From Theionarchaea archaeon (GTDB lineage Archaea; Methanobacteriota_B; Thermococci; Methanofastidiosales; SZ-28-30), in NCBI GenBank assembly GCA_018992685.1, contig JACVGT010000018.1, positions 186,001 to 250,000 on the forward strand: DNA of 64,000 bases. Reading direction: 5' to 3'. The first letter of the stretch is position 1. The number at the start of each line of letters is the position of its first letter. This document shows positions 9,248 through 17,982 of this stretch, piece after piece. The notes below the pieces were generated by a model. The model ran no database searches, was not told the origin of the DNA, and saw only the letters and a program-made list of their open reading frames with translations. The position numbers were made by a program, and so were the translations under genes.

Positions 9248-10140
9248 AGGATACCTCCAAATATTTCTTTCATGGGAGAGTTCATTTCTCCTAGCAGCCT
9301 CCGGTAGAGGCTGTGAGTTGCTTCTTCTCCCAGTTCTCTCTTGAAAAGGGTTAACTCACATTTCATAAGGGTCTTCAGGATCTTCTCCCGTTCCCAGGGG
9401 TCTCGAGGGAGCTCTTCAAGCCTAAATTCAAGGTGTCCCACTTCCACTCCTTTGACCTTCTTAACGCATGATGATAGTCTTTTCCACATCTTTTGAGTCA
9501 GCATCGTACCCTTGAGGTCTGTGTAAGCAGAAAGAAGACCCTGCGACAACATAACGAAAGCATCTGTCAAGGGTAATGAGGCAAGCGGGTAAACGCTGAT
9601 AGAGGCTTGCATTTGACTCATATCGTTGAAGATTCTCTCCAGTGCGCCTGCTCCTCTCACAAGGTTCCCTGATGAGAAATGGAGAGCTGTTCTCGGCCCA
9701 CCATCTTCCATAGTGATGTAGTAAGCCCCACTCTCAGTTTCCAGCTCTACGAAGCCACTGAACTTTTCTGCTTCTAGACTCTTGAGCAGTGTCCTGAAGT
9801 CAGTGAAGGATGAAGAAAGGTTGTGATGCAGAGGCGTACACAGGAGAAGACGGGCTATCATTTCAACAATCTCTGGGGGGAGCATCACTCCTCTCACCTC
9901 ACCGGAATGCAATTCCTTGAGAATGTCATCGGCATGGTGCAGGCCAGGACTCCCATCGTGCATGCTGAAGGACCTCAGTATTTCGCCCTTCTCGAAGAGG
10001 ATGACAGCCCGAGTGTCACCTGTATCAAATTCCAGAAATCCAGTGAACCTGTCCTGTTCAAGAGAGAGTAAGAGTTTGTCCACGTTGACCAACTCAATAT
10101 TGATGGGCTTATAACGTGTGGTACCTTCTGGCAAGAACAT
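9244..10140 (-). CDS. Protein with two DUF4388/PATAN-like repeats
   Basis: 298 residues without signal peptide or membrane segment. Two repeats share the pattern (L)LLxSLExxxFxGFxEx(E/D)T followed by a beta-rich stretch ending in a gly-rich turn: one at about 26-70 and one at about 112-165. This is the look of DUF4388 (PATAN) domains of prokaryotic signalling proteins. The last 120 residues are helical and charged. It directly follows the shorter DUF4388-like gene and overlaps the membrane protein gene, so the three are co-expressed. The function is not known. Confidence 0.6.
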   Translation of the reverse strand: MFLPEGTTRYKPINIELVNVDKLLLSLEQDRFTGFLEFDTGDTRAVILFEKGEILRSFSMHDGSPGLHHADDILKELHSGEVRGVMLPPEIVEMIARLLLCTPLHHNLSSSFTDFRTLLKSLEAEKFSGFVELETESGAYYITMEDGGPRTALHFSSGNLVRGAGALERIFNDMSQMQASISVYPLASLPLTDAFVMLSQGLLSAYTDLKGTMLTQKMWKRLSSCVKKVKGVEVGHLEFRLEELPRDPWEREKILKTLMKCELTLFKRELGEEATHSLYRRLLGEMNSPMKEIFGGIL

Positions 10141-10515
10141 TTATCCACCTTCTGTGGGGTTCTGCACCAAGAGGTAAGTGAGTTCATTCTCCTCGAGAAA
10201 TCGCTCCAGGCTCCTCCTGTCAATATCAGGCAAGGGAGATATGTACAGTTCCTCTTCATCATACAGGAGTTCCTGCCATTTCAACCACAACTCGACCTGG
10301 CGCTGAGAGAGCTGCGTGACTTGCGTGTTAAAGGGAAGAGGAAGCGGAGACATCGTGTCGAGAGCTGAGCGACCTGAAACATCCTTGTATGACACGAGCT
10401 TAACACTTCCCCCTATGAAGAGAATTTTCCCCTTCTCAAAAGTAAGTGCACCGGTGAAATTCTTACCCCTAAGGATTGTAGTCAATGCTTGCACTGTTAT
10501 GCGATTATTATGCAT
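10141..10515 (-). CDS. Short DUF4388/PATAN-like protein
   Basis: From ATG 10515 the product has 124 residues. Residues 1-40 repeat the motif of the next gene (LTTILRGKNFTGALTFEKG followed by a beta strand and VSYKD). The open frame reaches further upstream, but a TATA-like GTTTATATTC at 10552-10543 sits 30 bases before this ATG and the region beyond it has the composition of non-coding DNA, so the short form is preferred. The stop touches the start of the 298-residue paralogue. Function unknown. Confidence 0.6.
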   Translation of the reverse strand: MHNNRITVQALTTILRGKNFTGALTFEKGKILFIGGSVKLVSYKDVSGRSALDTMSPLPLPFNTQVTQLSQRQVELWLKWQELLYDEEELYISPLPDIDRRSLERFLEENELTYLLVQNPTEGG

Positions 10516-10542
10516 ACTATCCTTGTTATGTGACTTTGAAGA

Positions 10543-10552
10543 GAATATAAAC
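10543..10552 (-). promoter_or_regulatory. TATA-like promoter of the DUF4388 operon
   Basis: GTTTATATTC on the minus strand, about 30 bases before the ATG at 10515. It drives the unit 10515-8501 and decides the start of the first gene. Confidence 0.5.
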
Positions 10553-10726
10553 GTTACTATGATTATAGTGTTCAAAATGGTGAATATCCCTTCTTCTTCT
10601 GGTGAGACTGATGCGGTGAAGTCAGAAAGAGGCTGCTCTGAAGGGTTCTTCGGTTGAAGGTGTGGTCGTGTGATCATATCGTGAAGCACTGCAAACCCTC
10701 TTATTGGGGAAAGATATCCGTGCACC

Positions 10727-11197
10727 ATGGAACCCACCATACGAATCGCTCAGAAGCAGGACCTTGATGTGATTACAGAGCTGAACAGTGAACTTGCAGA
10801 TTACCATAGAGCTCTGGATGCGTACTACCGATCAGGCCAGGAGACCCGCAACGTATTCAATGAGTATGTACGTGAAATACTGGGGAAGAACCATGTGAGA
10901 ATTGTGGTTGCAGACATGGGAGGGAGAGTCGTCGGGTATTGTATTGGCAAGATTGAACCTACCAAACCATTCATTTCTCCCGAAAGAATCGGGAAGATAT
11001 CTGATGCAATTGTCAAAAAGGCATACAGGAATTGTGGAATTGGAAGACACATGGTGTACTCACTTTTTGACTGGTTTGAAGAACATGGCATTTGCCAGAT
11101 AGAACTTTCAGTGGATTCTCGGAACGAAGATGGAGTGAAAGCCTGGGAAAGTCTTGGATTTTACGAATTCATGAAGAAGATGAGAATAGAACTCTAA
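10727..11197 (+). CDS. GNAT-family N-acetyltransferase
   Basis: The 156-residue protein is one complete GNAT domain: an N-terminal IRIAQKQDLDVITEL segment, a central beta strand VVGYCIGKIEP, the acetyl-CoA motif A as VKKAYRNCGIGRHMV (Q/R-x-x-G-x-G/A variant) and the closing ELSVDSRN..GVKAWESLGFYE. It stands alone, divergent from the DUF4388 unit. The substrate (amine or protein N-terminus) cannot be told. Confidence 0.88.
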   Translation: MEPTIRIAQKQDLDVITELNSELADYHRALDAYYRSGQETRNVFNEYVREILGKNHVRIVVADMGGRVVGYCIGKIEPTKPFISPERIGKISDAIVKKAYRNCGIGRHMVYSLFDWFEEHGICQIELSVDSRNEDGVKAWESLGFYEFMKKMRIEL

Positions 11198-11588
11198 TGC
11201 ATCTGTGGTACCTGGTTGAGTGATACGCTTCTTTCCTCACACCGGAATGACTATTCCGAATCCTGCAACCTAAGGCATCAAAATGAACTTCCTGACCAGT
11301 GCCATTGGATTTGAAGGCAGAGATACAGTGGGGAGGAGAAGGATGGTGCGCCCCCAGTGGACTCGAGCCCTTCACTATAGCTCTCAAAGCCTGGACACTC
11401 TTCATGAGCGTCTTGACTTCAATCGTGGTCTTTTTGCCGTAGGACAGCACGGGGGGGAACTTCTGGGCAGTTCACATGTTTCGCAGTAGACCAAAGGTTT
11501 ATAAGGCCTCGACGTGGTGTATTATCGGATAACATATGCGAGCCTTTTTCAAGAAGCTTAACTATGTTACTAACCAGGAGGACTAGCT
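11198..11588. other. Intergenic stretch with one hairpin and a promoter
   Basis: No convincing gene in about 390 bases. A perfect 6-bp inverted repeat CGGAAT/ATTCCG (11243-11248 and 11253-11258, loop GACT) lies shortly after the GNAT gene and may end its transcript. The right end holds the promoter of the small zinc protein. Confidence 0.4.
11498..11506 (+). promoter_or_regulatory. TATA box of the small zinc-protein gene
   Basis: TTTATAAGG, a very good archaeal TATA box, lies 90 bases before the ATG at 11589 and implies a leader of about 60 bases. Confidence 0.6.
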
Positions 11589-11753
11589 ATGAGAAGTAGT
11601 AGACCTCGCGGTCGTAGAAACTACGGGCCACGAGAAATGCATAAGGCAGTTTGTAGTGAGTGCGGTCAGGAGTGTGAAGTTCCTTTCAAGCCCACAGATG
11701 GCCGGCCGGTATACTGCAAGGAATGCTATATGAAAAGGAAGAAGGGTTACTGA
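11589..11753 (+). CDS. 54-residue CxxC-x17-CxxC zinc-ribbon protein
   Basis: A small gene from ATG 11589 to TGA 11753, preceded by AGGAGGA six bases before the start and a strong TATA box at 11498. The basic N-terminus (RSSRPRGRRNYGPRE) leads into CSEC, exactly 17 residues including EVPFKPTDGRPVY, then CKECY and a basic tail. This spacing defines the CxxC-x17-CxxC family of small zinc-binding proteins in archaea and some bacteria, usually thought to bind nucleic acid; the function has not been settled. The four cysteines are all present. Confidence 0.85.
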   Translation: MRSSRPRGRRNYGPREMHKAVCSECGQECEVPFKPTDGRPVYCKECYMKRKKGY

Positions 11754-11780
11754 TTCTTTGAAATATAGTGGAAGAATAGA

Positions 11781-11811
11781 CTTTATTTTTTGTTCCTTTA
11801 TTATTTTTTTT
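11781..11811 (+). terminator. T-rich terminator after the small zinc protein
   Basis: Runs of 6 and 8 T within a T-rich stretch between the TGA at 11753 and the convergent gene's end at 11811, typical of archaeal intrinsic termination. Confidence 0.6.
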
Positions 11812-13451
11812 CATTGATTGACCTTGAATATGATGATATCTTCATTCTGGTAGACTATGGTAAACCACTCGGTGAAAAACTTATCGGGGGGGATTTCCAA
11901 TCCCCATTTCTCTTTCTGGAGATACGTGCCGAAATAACCAGTTGCTTCCAGGTTTCTCGAGTAGAATACATGCGTGATTCTATACCGTCTGATAATCTGT
12001 AGAGCTTCTTCCACGTCTTCTGTCGTATATAAAGTGTAGATATCATCCTGAACCTGTCCCGGTGCCTGTATATACGGGTAGTCCACATTTCGTAAGGGGA
12101 ACAGGCCTCCCAGTAAAGCTTTCCCTCCACATACACCAGCAATCATCTGGGCTCTGTAATAGTCTGCTACAATCAATGCATCCTCTGAGGAATTCCCCCT
12201 GAACCATACAGCGGCATCATACTCGGGCCGTGTGATTCCAGCATTGATCAGATCAAATGTAATGTCATACATCCACAAATTGAGAGCAAGTAACAGGAGG
12301 ACCCCTGAGAATACCACCTTGGCAGAGATTCTCTGGGTCAGCTTCCACACCAGGACCCCGCCTGCAATACTCACCGGCTGAGCGAGAAAACAGTAAAACC
12401 TGAACCCTTCCAATGGTTTGGCCAGTGTTTCCCAGGAAAGTTCAACGTGCCCAATCAGCTGAAGAATTGTCTCGTTCTGAGTTTCCAGAAAGAGGGGGAG
12501 AATCCACAGTCCCAGCAGAGCAAAATACCTGTCACGTTTCACAGCCAGATACACCAGCCCAACAGCACCCAAGAGCGCAGGAACAGCACCGAATTCAAGA
12601 AAGTGCTTCAACGGCGTATAGTATCCCGATGAGGATGTGAGCCCTTTGATCCACCACCAGTACAAATCCCTTGGGTACCACCACCAGAATGCCACCATTT
12701 GTGAGAGTCCGACAAGAACAACAAAGGCAATCAAGGGCCTCCTGATACTGTTTTGGGTAGCAAAGTATACGAGAACCATGAACAGCACCAGGATAAGGAC
12801 GAAATAGGAAAGATGAAAGAGAAAGGCGACACCCAGCAGAGTCCCCATGATGACCAGAGAGGTATTCCCATACTCTCCTTTAGCATACTTGATGAACCAC
12901 AAAATATACAGTGGAATGAGGAATAGCACGAATGATTGAGGGTCAGCTATCCCTGTCCAGTAGATGAAGCTGGAAGTAGCTGCCAGAATGACGGTGGAAT
13001 AGATAGCAATGTGCTGGCGGTACAAATATCGAGCCAGAACATATATGGACAGAGGGGACAGAGCCTCGAAAAAGGGAATTACCCGAGTGACAACTTCCGG
13101 GATAGTGAGAGTGGTAACCTTGGAGAGAGCTGCGAGAACCGCAACAGAGAGTGGTGGATACCACATGGGCACAAACCCGTAAGGGAGATATCTGATATCT
13201 GGCTCTGGAAGCCGCCCATGATCAAAGATGTGCTGGGCCATGCAAATTCGGTACCATACATCACCCTGAAAGGCAGGTAAGTGAGGATCTACCGCCAGTT
13301 TGGGCCCCAGTCTGATGGCTACACTAAAGAGGTAGATGGAAATGAGAAAGTACACTTCCCAGCGCTTCAGGTTCCACGTCATATGTTTTCTATGCTTCCT
13401 GTTATTAAACATTGCTGTCCCGCTGAGTCCTCGTGGCTGGATATGACCCAC
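11811..13451 (-). CDS. STT3/PMT-like membrane glycosyltransferase (GT-C fold)
   Basis: About 546 residues with roughly 12 membrane segments and a C-terminal extracytoplasmic domain of about 130 residues. After the first segment comes a loop with GDVWYR and YLPYGFVPMWYPPL, the place where oligosaccharyltransferase STT3/AglB and PMT-type enzymes hold their catalytic acid. The soluble tail (SSEDALIVADYYRA, then ITHVFYSRN) resembles STT3 ends, but the WWDYG acceptor motif of true AglB is absent. It probably moves a sugar from a lipid carrier to protein or lipid outside the cell. The start is uncertain: GTG 13451, ATG 13412 and ATG 13382 are in frame. Confidence 0.7.
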   Translation of the reverse strand: MGHIQPRGLSGTAMFNNRKHRKHMTWNLKRWEVYFLISIYLFSVAIRLGPKLAVDPHLPAFQGDVWYRICMAQHIFDHGRLPEPDIRYLPYGFVPMWYPPLSVAVLAALSKVTTLTIPEVVTRVIPFFEALSPLSIYVLARYLYRQHIAIYSTVILAATSSFIYWTGIADPQSFVLFLIPLYILWFIKYAKGEYGNTSLVIMGTLLGVAFLFHLSYFVLILVLFMVLVYFATQNSIRRPLIAFVVLVGLSQMVAFWWWYPRDLYWWWIKGLTSSSGYYTPLKHFLEFGAVPALLGAVGLVYLAVKRDRYFALLGLWILPLFLETQNETILQLIGHVELSWETLAKPLEGFRFYCFLAQPVSIAGGVLVWKLTQRISAKVVFSGVLLLLALNLWMYDITFDLINAGITRPEYDAAVWFRGNSSEDALIVADYYRAQMIAGVCGGKALLGGLFPLRNVDYPYIQAPGQVQDDIYTLYTTEDVEEALQIIRRYRITHVFYSRNLEATGYFGTYLQKEKWGLEIPPDKFFTEWFTIVYQNEDIIIFKVNQ

Positions 13452-13672
13452 GTATTAAGTCACTCCTGCAGTACCTGTCACTAATGAGACCCTCACACGT
13501 GAAGAGGATCAAGAATCTTGTAGAAAGGATACCCATACTCCTCAAAAAATGACGTCATCGGCTCTTATGTCCTTCCCTATTGATTGTGTCAGGAATTTCA
13601 AAGAAAGAACACATTCATACAAGAATTCAGTGAAGTGGATATGATTCTCCAAGCATTTCGCTTTCCGAAAAC

Positions 13673-13683
13673 CATTTAATACC
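13673..13683 (+). promoter_or_regulatory. TATA-like promoter of the AOR-MoaD unit
   Basis: CATTTAATACC, about 30-35 bases before the ATG at 13712, with GGTGAT just before the ATG. Confidence 0.5.
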
Positions 13684-13711
13684 CCCATCCTCATACTACT
13701 GTGGTGATTAT

Positions 13712-15526
13712 ATGCACGGATGGAATGGAAAGATCCTGCGAGTGAACCTAAACGAAAAAACATCTGCGGTTCAGTCCTATGATAGAGATTTCGCTCTCAA
13801 CTATCTGGGAGGTCGAGGATTTGCCATCAAGATACTTTGGGATGAACTCCCTGCAGGCACTGATCCTCTCTCTCCCCGGAACAAGCTGATTTTTACAACA
13901 GGCCCTCTGACCGGGCTCCCTGTAGCCAGCAGCGGCAAGATTGTGGTGGCGGCCAAGAGCCCTCTGACCAATGGATACGGTGATGGTAACCTGGGGTCAC
14001 GAGCTGCAGTCACATTGAGAAAGGCAGGGTACGAAGTCCTCGTAGTGGAGGGAAAAGCAGATTCTCCAGTCTACATCCTGATTGAAGATGATTCTGTTGA
14101 AATAAAGGATGCAAAAGACCTGTGGGGAAGAGGAACGTTTGATGTAGAGGATGACCTTACCAGAACCCATGGGAAAAGTGCAGGGGTCTTGCTCATCGGC
14201 CAGGCAGGGGAGAATCTGGTGAAATTCGCTCCTGTCATGTCACAGAAGGGAAGAGCAGGCGGTCGTCCTGGAATGGGTGCAGTCATGGGTTCAAAGAACT
14301 TGAAAGCAGTGGTCATCAGAGGAACGAAAGATATCCCTCTTGCAGATCCTGAGAGCCTTAAAGAACTTGGAAGAGATGCATATAAAGACATCAGAGAGAA
14401 GGAAAGCTATGACTTCTGGATTCGGCAGGGCACCATGCAAGCTTTGGAATGGGCTAACGAGAGCAGCTGCCTCCCAAGCTACAACTTCAAGGAGGGAGTC
14501 TTTGATGAAGCAAAAGGCATTGATGGGTACAAAGTAGAGGAACTGAAGGTGGATAGACGGGGATGCCCCAACTGCAACATGCAGTGCGGTAATGTCATCA
14601 AGGACATAGAGGGTCAGGAGGCGGAACTGGACTACGAGAATGTCGGATTGCTGGGCTCCAACATCGGAATTGGAAAATTGAAAGAGGTTGCCCTCCTAAA
14701 CAGACTGGCAGATGACTGGGGAATTGACACTATATCTGCTGGAAACATCATCGGCTTTGTCATGGAGGCCTCAGAAAAGAACCTACTATCAGAGACCTAC
14801 AGGTGGGGTTCAGTAGATGATGCGCGCTCTCTCTTGGAAGCTATAGCATTCAGAAAAGGATTTGGAAAGACCCTGGCTGAGGGTGTGAAACATACCGCAG
14901 CCACTATTGGAAAGGGCAGTGAGAAATGGGCGATTCAGTGCAAGGGGCTTGAGTGTTCTGCATATGACTGTCATGCAGCACCTGGGATGGCTCTGGCCTT
15001 TGCCACCTCCAGTATTGGTGCTCACCACAAGGATGCATGGTTGATCTCCTGGGAGATAGCAACGGATCGGTCTGGATACAACAGGGAAAAAGTGGCAAAG
15101 CTCATCGAACTGCAACAGCTGAGAGGAGGAGTCTTTGAAGGGTTGGTGGCCTGCAGGCTGCCCTGGATTGAAGTTGGGTTTGCTCTTGATTGGTACCCCA
15201 AGTTCCTGAAGGCAGCTACTGGAGAGAATCTCTCCCTGGATCAGTTGAAAACCGCAGGTGATCGCATCTTTGCATTGATAAGATGCTTCTGGAAGCGGGA
15301 AAATCCGGATTTTGGGCGTTCCTGGGACATGCCGCCTGAACGGTGGTTTACTGAACCATTAACCAAGGGACCCATGAAAGGTACAAAAGTGGACCGCGAA
15401 GGGTATACAAGGATGCAGAACTGGTATTATGAGATAAGGGGATGGGACAGTAACGGAATTCCCACCAGGAAGACGCTGGAATCGCTGGGGTTGGCCTATG
15501 CGGCCGAGGCTTTGCACATTGCATGA
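13712..15526 (+). CDS. Tungsten-dependent aldehyde:ferredoxin oxidoreductase (AOR family)
   Basis: 604 residues, full length for the family. The AOR N-terminal pterin domain is clear (LGGRGFAIKILWDELP and FTTGPLTGLPV). The [4Fe-4S] ligands are C285, C288 and C292 (CPNCNMQC), and C481 (ACRLPW) is the likely fourth ligand. Such enzymes oxidise aldehydes to acids with ferredoxin, using a tungsto-bispterin cofactor, commonly in amino-acid or sugar fermentation; the exact aldehyde is unknown. The last 4 bases overlap the MoaD-like gene. GGTGAT precedes the ATG and a TATA-like box lies upstream. Confidence 0.95.
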   Translation: MHGWNGKILRVNLNEKTSAVQSYDRDFALNYLGGRGFAIKILWDELPAGTDPLSPRNKLIFTTGPLTGLPVASSGKIVVAAKSPLTNGYGDGNLGSRAAVTLRKAGYEVLVVEGKADSPVYILIEDDSVEIKDAKDLWGRGTFDVEDDLTRTHGKSAGVLLIGQAGENLVKFAPVMSQKGRAGGRPGMGAVMGSKNLKAVVIRGTKDIPLADPESLKELGRDAYKDIREKESYDFWIRQGTMQALEWANESSCLPSYNFKEGVFDEAKGIDGYKVEELKVDRRGCPNCNMQCGNVIKDIEGQEAELDYENVGLLGSNIGIGKLKEVALLNRLADDWGIDTISAGNIIGFVMEASEKNLLSETYRWGSVDDARSLLEAIAFRKGFGKTLAEGVKHTAATIGKGSEKWAIQCKGLECSAYDCHAAPGMALAFATSSIGAHHKDAWLISWEIATDRSGYNREKVAKLIELQQLRGGVFEGLVACRLPWIEVGFALDWYPKFLKAATGENLSLDQLKTAGDRIFALIRCFWKRENPDFGRSWDMPPERWFTEPLTKGPMKGTKVDREGYTRMQNWYYEIRGWDSNGIPTRKTLESLGLAYAAEALHIA

Positions 15527-15738
15527 AAGTGAAATTTCTGGGCTGGATCTCCTCACTGGCAGGAAGAAGAGAAATGCAGGTTGATCTAGACAATCCTGTC
15601 AAGTTAGGAGAAATTCTACCCTTTTCTTTACAGGGGAGGAGTATTATAATCATTGTGAACAATGAACCTGGTTCAGGAGAGACCGTAGTAAAGAATTCAG
15701 ACCAGGTTACACTCATGCCTGTGATTTCTGGGGGGTAG
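15523..15738 (+). CDS. MoaD/ThiS-family sulfur carrier protein
   Basis: 71 residues with a beta-grasp pattern, a MKVKFLGWIS start and the essential C-terminal Gly-Gly (PVISGG) that is thiocarboxylated for sulfur transfer. It overlaps the AOR gene by ATGA. MoaD-like partners of AOR genes are common in archaea and probably supply sulfur for the pterin dithiolene. It may be a MoaD dedicated to the tungsten cofactor. Confidence 0.9.
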   Translation: MKVKFLGWISSLAGRREMQVDLDNPVKLGEILPFSLQGRSIIIIVNNEPGSGETVVKNSDQVTLMPVISGG

Positions 15739-15935
15739 GGGTCTTTCATTGTGCAGGTGTATCAAAGTGAATGGTGAGGTACTGATGGGGATTTACATGT
15801 GAAGAGAATTGTCTGAATACTGAATTCTGTCTTTCAGAAAAGACAACCCCCTTGTGGCAGGGCAAAGAGCTTCTTTTGAACCCCATAATGCAAAACCCAT
15901 TATCCTAGTATACCCCTGGAGTCATAATGAAAATC

Positions 15936-15944
15936 TTTTTAAAT
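15936..15944 (+). promoter_or_regulatory. TATA-like promoter of the secreted thioredoxin
   Basis: TTTTTAAAT lies about 25 bases before the ATG at 15965, so the mRNA probably has no leader. Confidence 0.55.
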
Positions 15945-15964
15945 GAGAAGTCTCCACCTCTGGC

Positions 15965-16717
15965 ATGAAATGGTTACTTCCACTGTTACTCTTCATCTTA
16001 CTCTTGGGACCAGTGAAGGTGGTGGTGATCTCAAACTCCATTGATTACTCACCAGAACTCATCCAGTACATCAGTCAGGAATTTCAGACGATATCCATTA
16101 CTGCTGACCAGTTCCCTAATTATCAGAACTACCAGTACTTTGTGATACTGGGAGGGCCAGATGCTCCCGAGGGTATTGGGGAGCTTGTGAGTACCATTTT
16201 GTCACTCCGCGAACAGGAATATCTTCGAACTACAGAAGAATATAATTTGTTTATCAGGGTGAAGGACGGAAAGACTTTCTTTGTCCTGGCAGGATCAGAT
16301 CGGGAGCAGACAAGGCTGGCGGTGGACACTCTGAAAGATGATGTGTTGACATATATACCAAAGCAGCCCATCCAGTGGATGGATGACTACGAGGCTGCAC
16401 TGGAGAAGGCCCAAGCGGAGAATAAGCTGATTTATATAGACTTCTATACAACATGGTGTAAATACTGTACACAAATGGACGAAGAGACCTACAGTGAAAT
16501 TCGTATCATCAAACTGCTCACGGAAGACTTCGTAGCCGTTCGATTGAACAGGGAAGATCCAGAGAATGAGGATATTGTCTCGTTGTACAGAATTTTCGGT
16601 CAGCCAGTCGAGATTGTAATTAATGCTCAAGGTGAAATTGTCTGGACTCATCAGGGCTTTCTGGATGCACCTGAGTTATACTATTACTTGACTACCATTC
16701 TCTCTGAAACGCAATAA
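15965..16717 (+). CDS. Secreted or membrane-anchored thioredoxin-like protein
   Basis: 250 residues. A hydrophobic N-terminus (1-16) acts as signal or anchor. Residues 17-130 form a domain of the kind found in archaeal surface proteins (VVVISNSIDYSPELIQYI, FVILGGPDAPEG). Residues 135-250 are a thioredoxin fold like the DsbD gamma/thioredoxin_7 group with WCKYC (C165, C168) and a cis-proline in FGQPVEIVI. It probably handles disulfides or metals outside the membrane. Single gene with a leaderless promoter. Confidence 0.85.
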   Translation: MKWLLPLLLFILLLGPVKVVVISNSIDYSPELIQYISQEFQTISITADQFPNYQNYQYFVILGGPDAPEGIGELVSTILSLREQEYLRTTEEYNLFIRVKDGKTFFVLAGSDREQTRLAVDTLKDDVLTYIPKQPIQWMDDYEAALEKAQAENKLIYIDFYTTWCKYCTQMDEETYSEIRIIKLLTEDFVAVRLNREDPENEDIVSLYRIFGQPVEIVINAQGEIVWTHQGFLDAPELYYYLTTILSETQ

Positions 16718-16817
16718 AGTCCAACAGGGGATTTCAGGATTTATCCACCGAATTTCAATTGAATGAACCAAGGTTGAGTTTTCTCAACCACGTCCAGCTG
16801 ACCTTCTGGGAAACCAT

Positions 16818-17945
16818 TCATGTCTTACCGTCCAATTCATTCATCAACTCCCTGATGAATTCTGCCTTTGCCCTCATGGTGAACTCTTCTGTAATCAAAT
16901 AGGCCCTCTCAAGAACGTTGAGGATTTCAGAGAAGCCCGCGGACTCAGTATCTTCAGGAGTACGATCCTGCATTCTATGCAGCAGGTCTTCTATCTTGCT
17001 TCGGGTTGTTGACGCATACGCAAATCCACGATCATAGTAATTCAGAATCAATTCCGCAAGCGACACAGCTGGCCTGTACATCTTTGTGCGAGAGCCGGAA
17101 ACCTTCTCAACCACAATGAACCCTTCTTCAACTGCAACAGACAGCATATCTGATATAGTACTCTGGGGAAGCTGGGTCGACTCCTGTAGTGCTTTCTGCG
17201 TTGTGGTCTTCTCGATAATCACATCATGTACGACGATTAGCAGGTCTGCTGCACTTTGAGCGTAGAGGGGATTGAGACCTGTCTTGATTCCCCTGAAGTA
17301 CTCTCTCTTTAGTTCAATGTAGTGAAGAGGTGGCTTGCCCTCTGTAGATCTATCTTCTGTTCCAGAAAGATCTTCTGAACCCTTTAGACGACGGAGGAAA
17401 CCAATTACTTCGTTGGAGTTGAGAGCTGTAACCTCCGGAATGTTCAGACCGGCGAATGAACCAGACTGGAGAACTTTCTTGAATGTTATAAGGTTACTTT
17501 TTCGGACAGAATGCATGATCTTCAAGTAGAGCTGCAATTCTTCAAGATACTGAAGGAGTCTACGGTATGAAACATGCTTTAGTACCTTCTTTTCTGCTTT
17601 CTTCTGAATGGTGCGAATCATCTCTGGATTGATGTCTGGTATATCTGTCCTCCTGCTAAGTATGTCCACAAGAAACTGCTCTGGATCTTTCTCGTACGTG
17701 TAATAATGCTTTCGGTCACCCATGATCTTGAGCGTTCGTACTGGTAATGTCAACTGGATTTTCTGAAGAGCAAGGGAAACAGATGCCCGTGAGTATCGCG
17801 TCAGCTCCATGATTCTTTCCTGAGTAGTGGGTCCATCTTCTACAAGGAGTGCTGTCAAACATCCAAAGAAATTGTGATGATATCGTCTTCCATGGGCCTT
17901 TTCCATATACTGGACTAGCTCTCTCTTGAAGTCATCTCCTGTCAT
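16818..17945 (-). CDS. Transcription regulator with two winged-helix domains (GbsR/MarR-like)
   Basis: 375 residues. Residues about 20-95 are a GbsR/MarR-like winged helix (GPTTQERIMELTRYSRASVS, then a wing with GDRKHYYTYE). Residues about 230-300 hold a second one (TTQKALQESTQLPQSTISDML with wing SGSRTKMY). The rest is helical. It is divergent from the acyltransferase gene, and the shared region holds two kinds of palindrome, one over each promoter, so it most likely controls both itself and its neighbour. The signal it senses is unknown. Confidence 0.8.
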   Translation of the reverse strand: MTGDDFKRELVQYMEKAHGRRYHHNFFGCLTALLVEDGPTTQERIMELTRYSRASVSLALQKIQLTLPVRTLKIMGDRKHYYTYEKDPEQFLVDILSRRTDIPDINPEMIRTIQKKAEKKVLKHVSYRRLLQYLEELQLYLKIMHSVRKSNLITFKKVLQSGSFAGLNIPEVTALNSNEVIGFLRRLKGSEDLSGTEDRSTEGKPPLHYIELKREYFRGIKTGLNPLYAQSAADLLIVVHDVIIEKTTTQKALQESTQLPQSTISDMLSVAVEEGFIVVEKVSGSRTKMYRPAVSLAELILNYYDRGFAYASTTRSKIEDLLHRMQDRTPEDTESAGFSEILNVLERAYLITEEFTMRAKAEFIRELMNELDGKT

Positions 17946-17982
17946 CTCGCATCACTGAGTCCTTTTTCCGGTCGCATGATAC

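Noticed and set aside
11169-11489. Frames on both strands between the GNAT and zinc-protein genes
   Set aside because: Low-complexity composition, overlap with the GNAT end, and no start signals.
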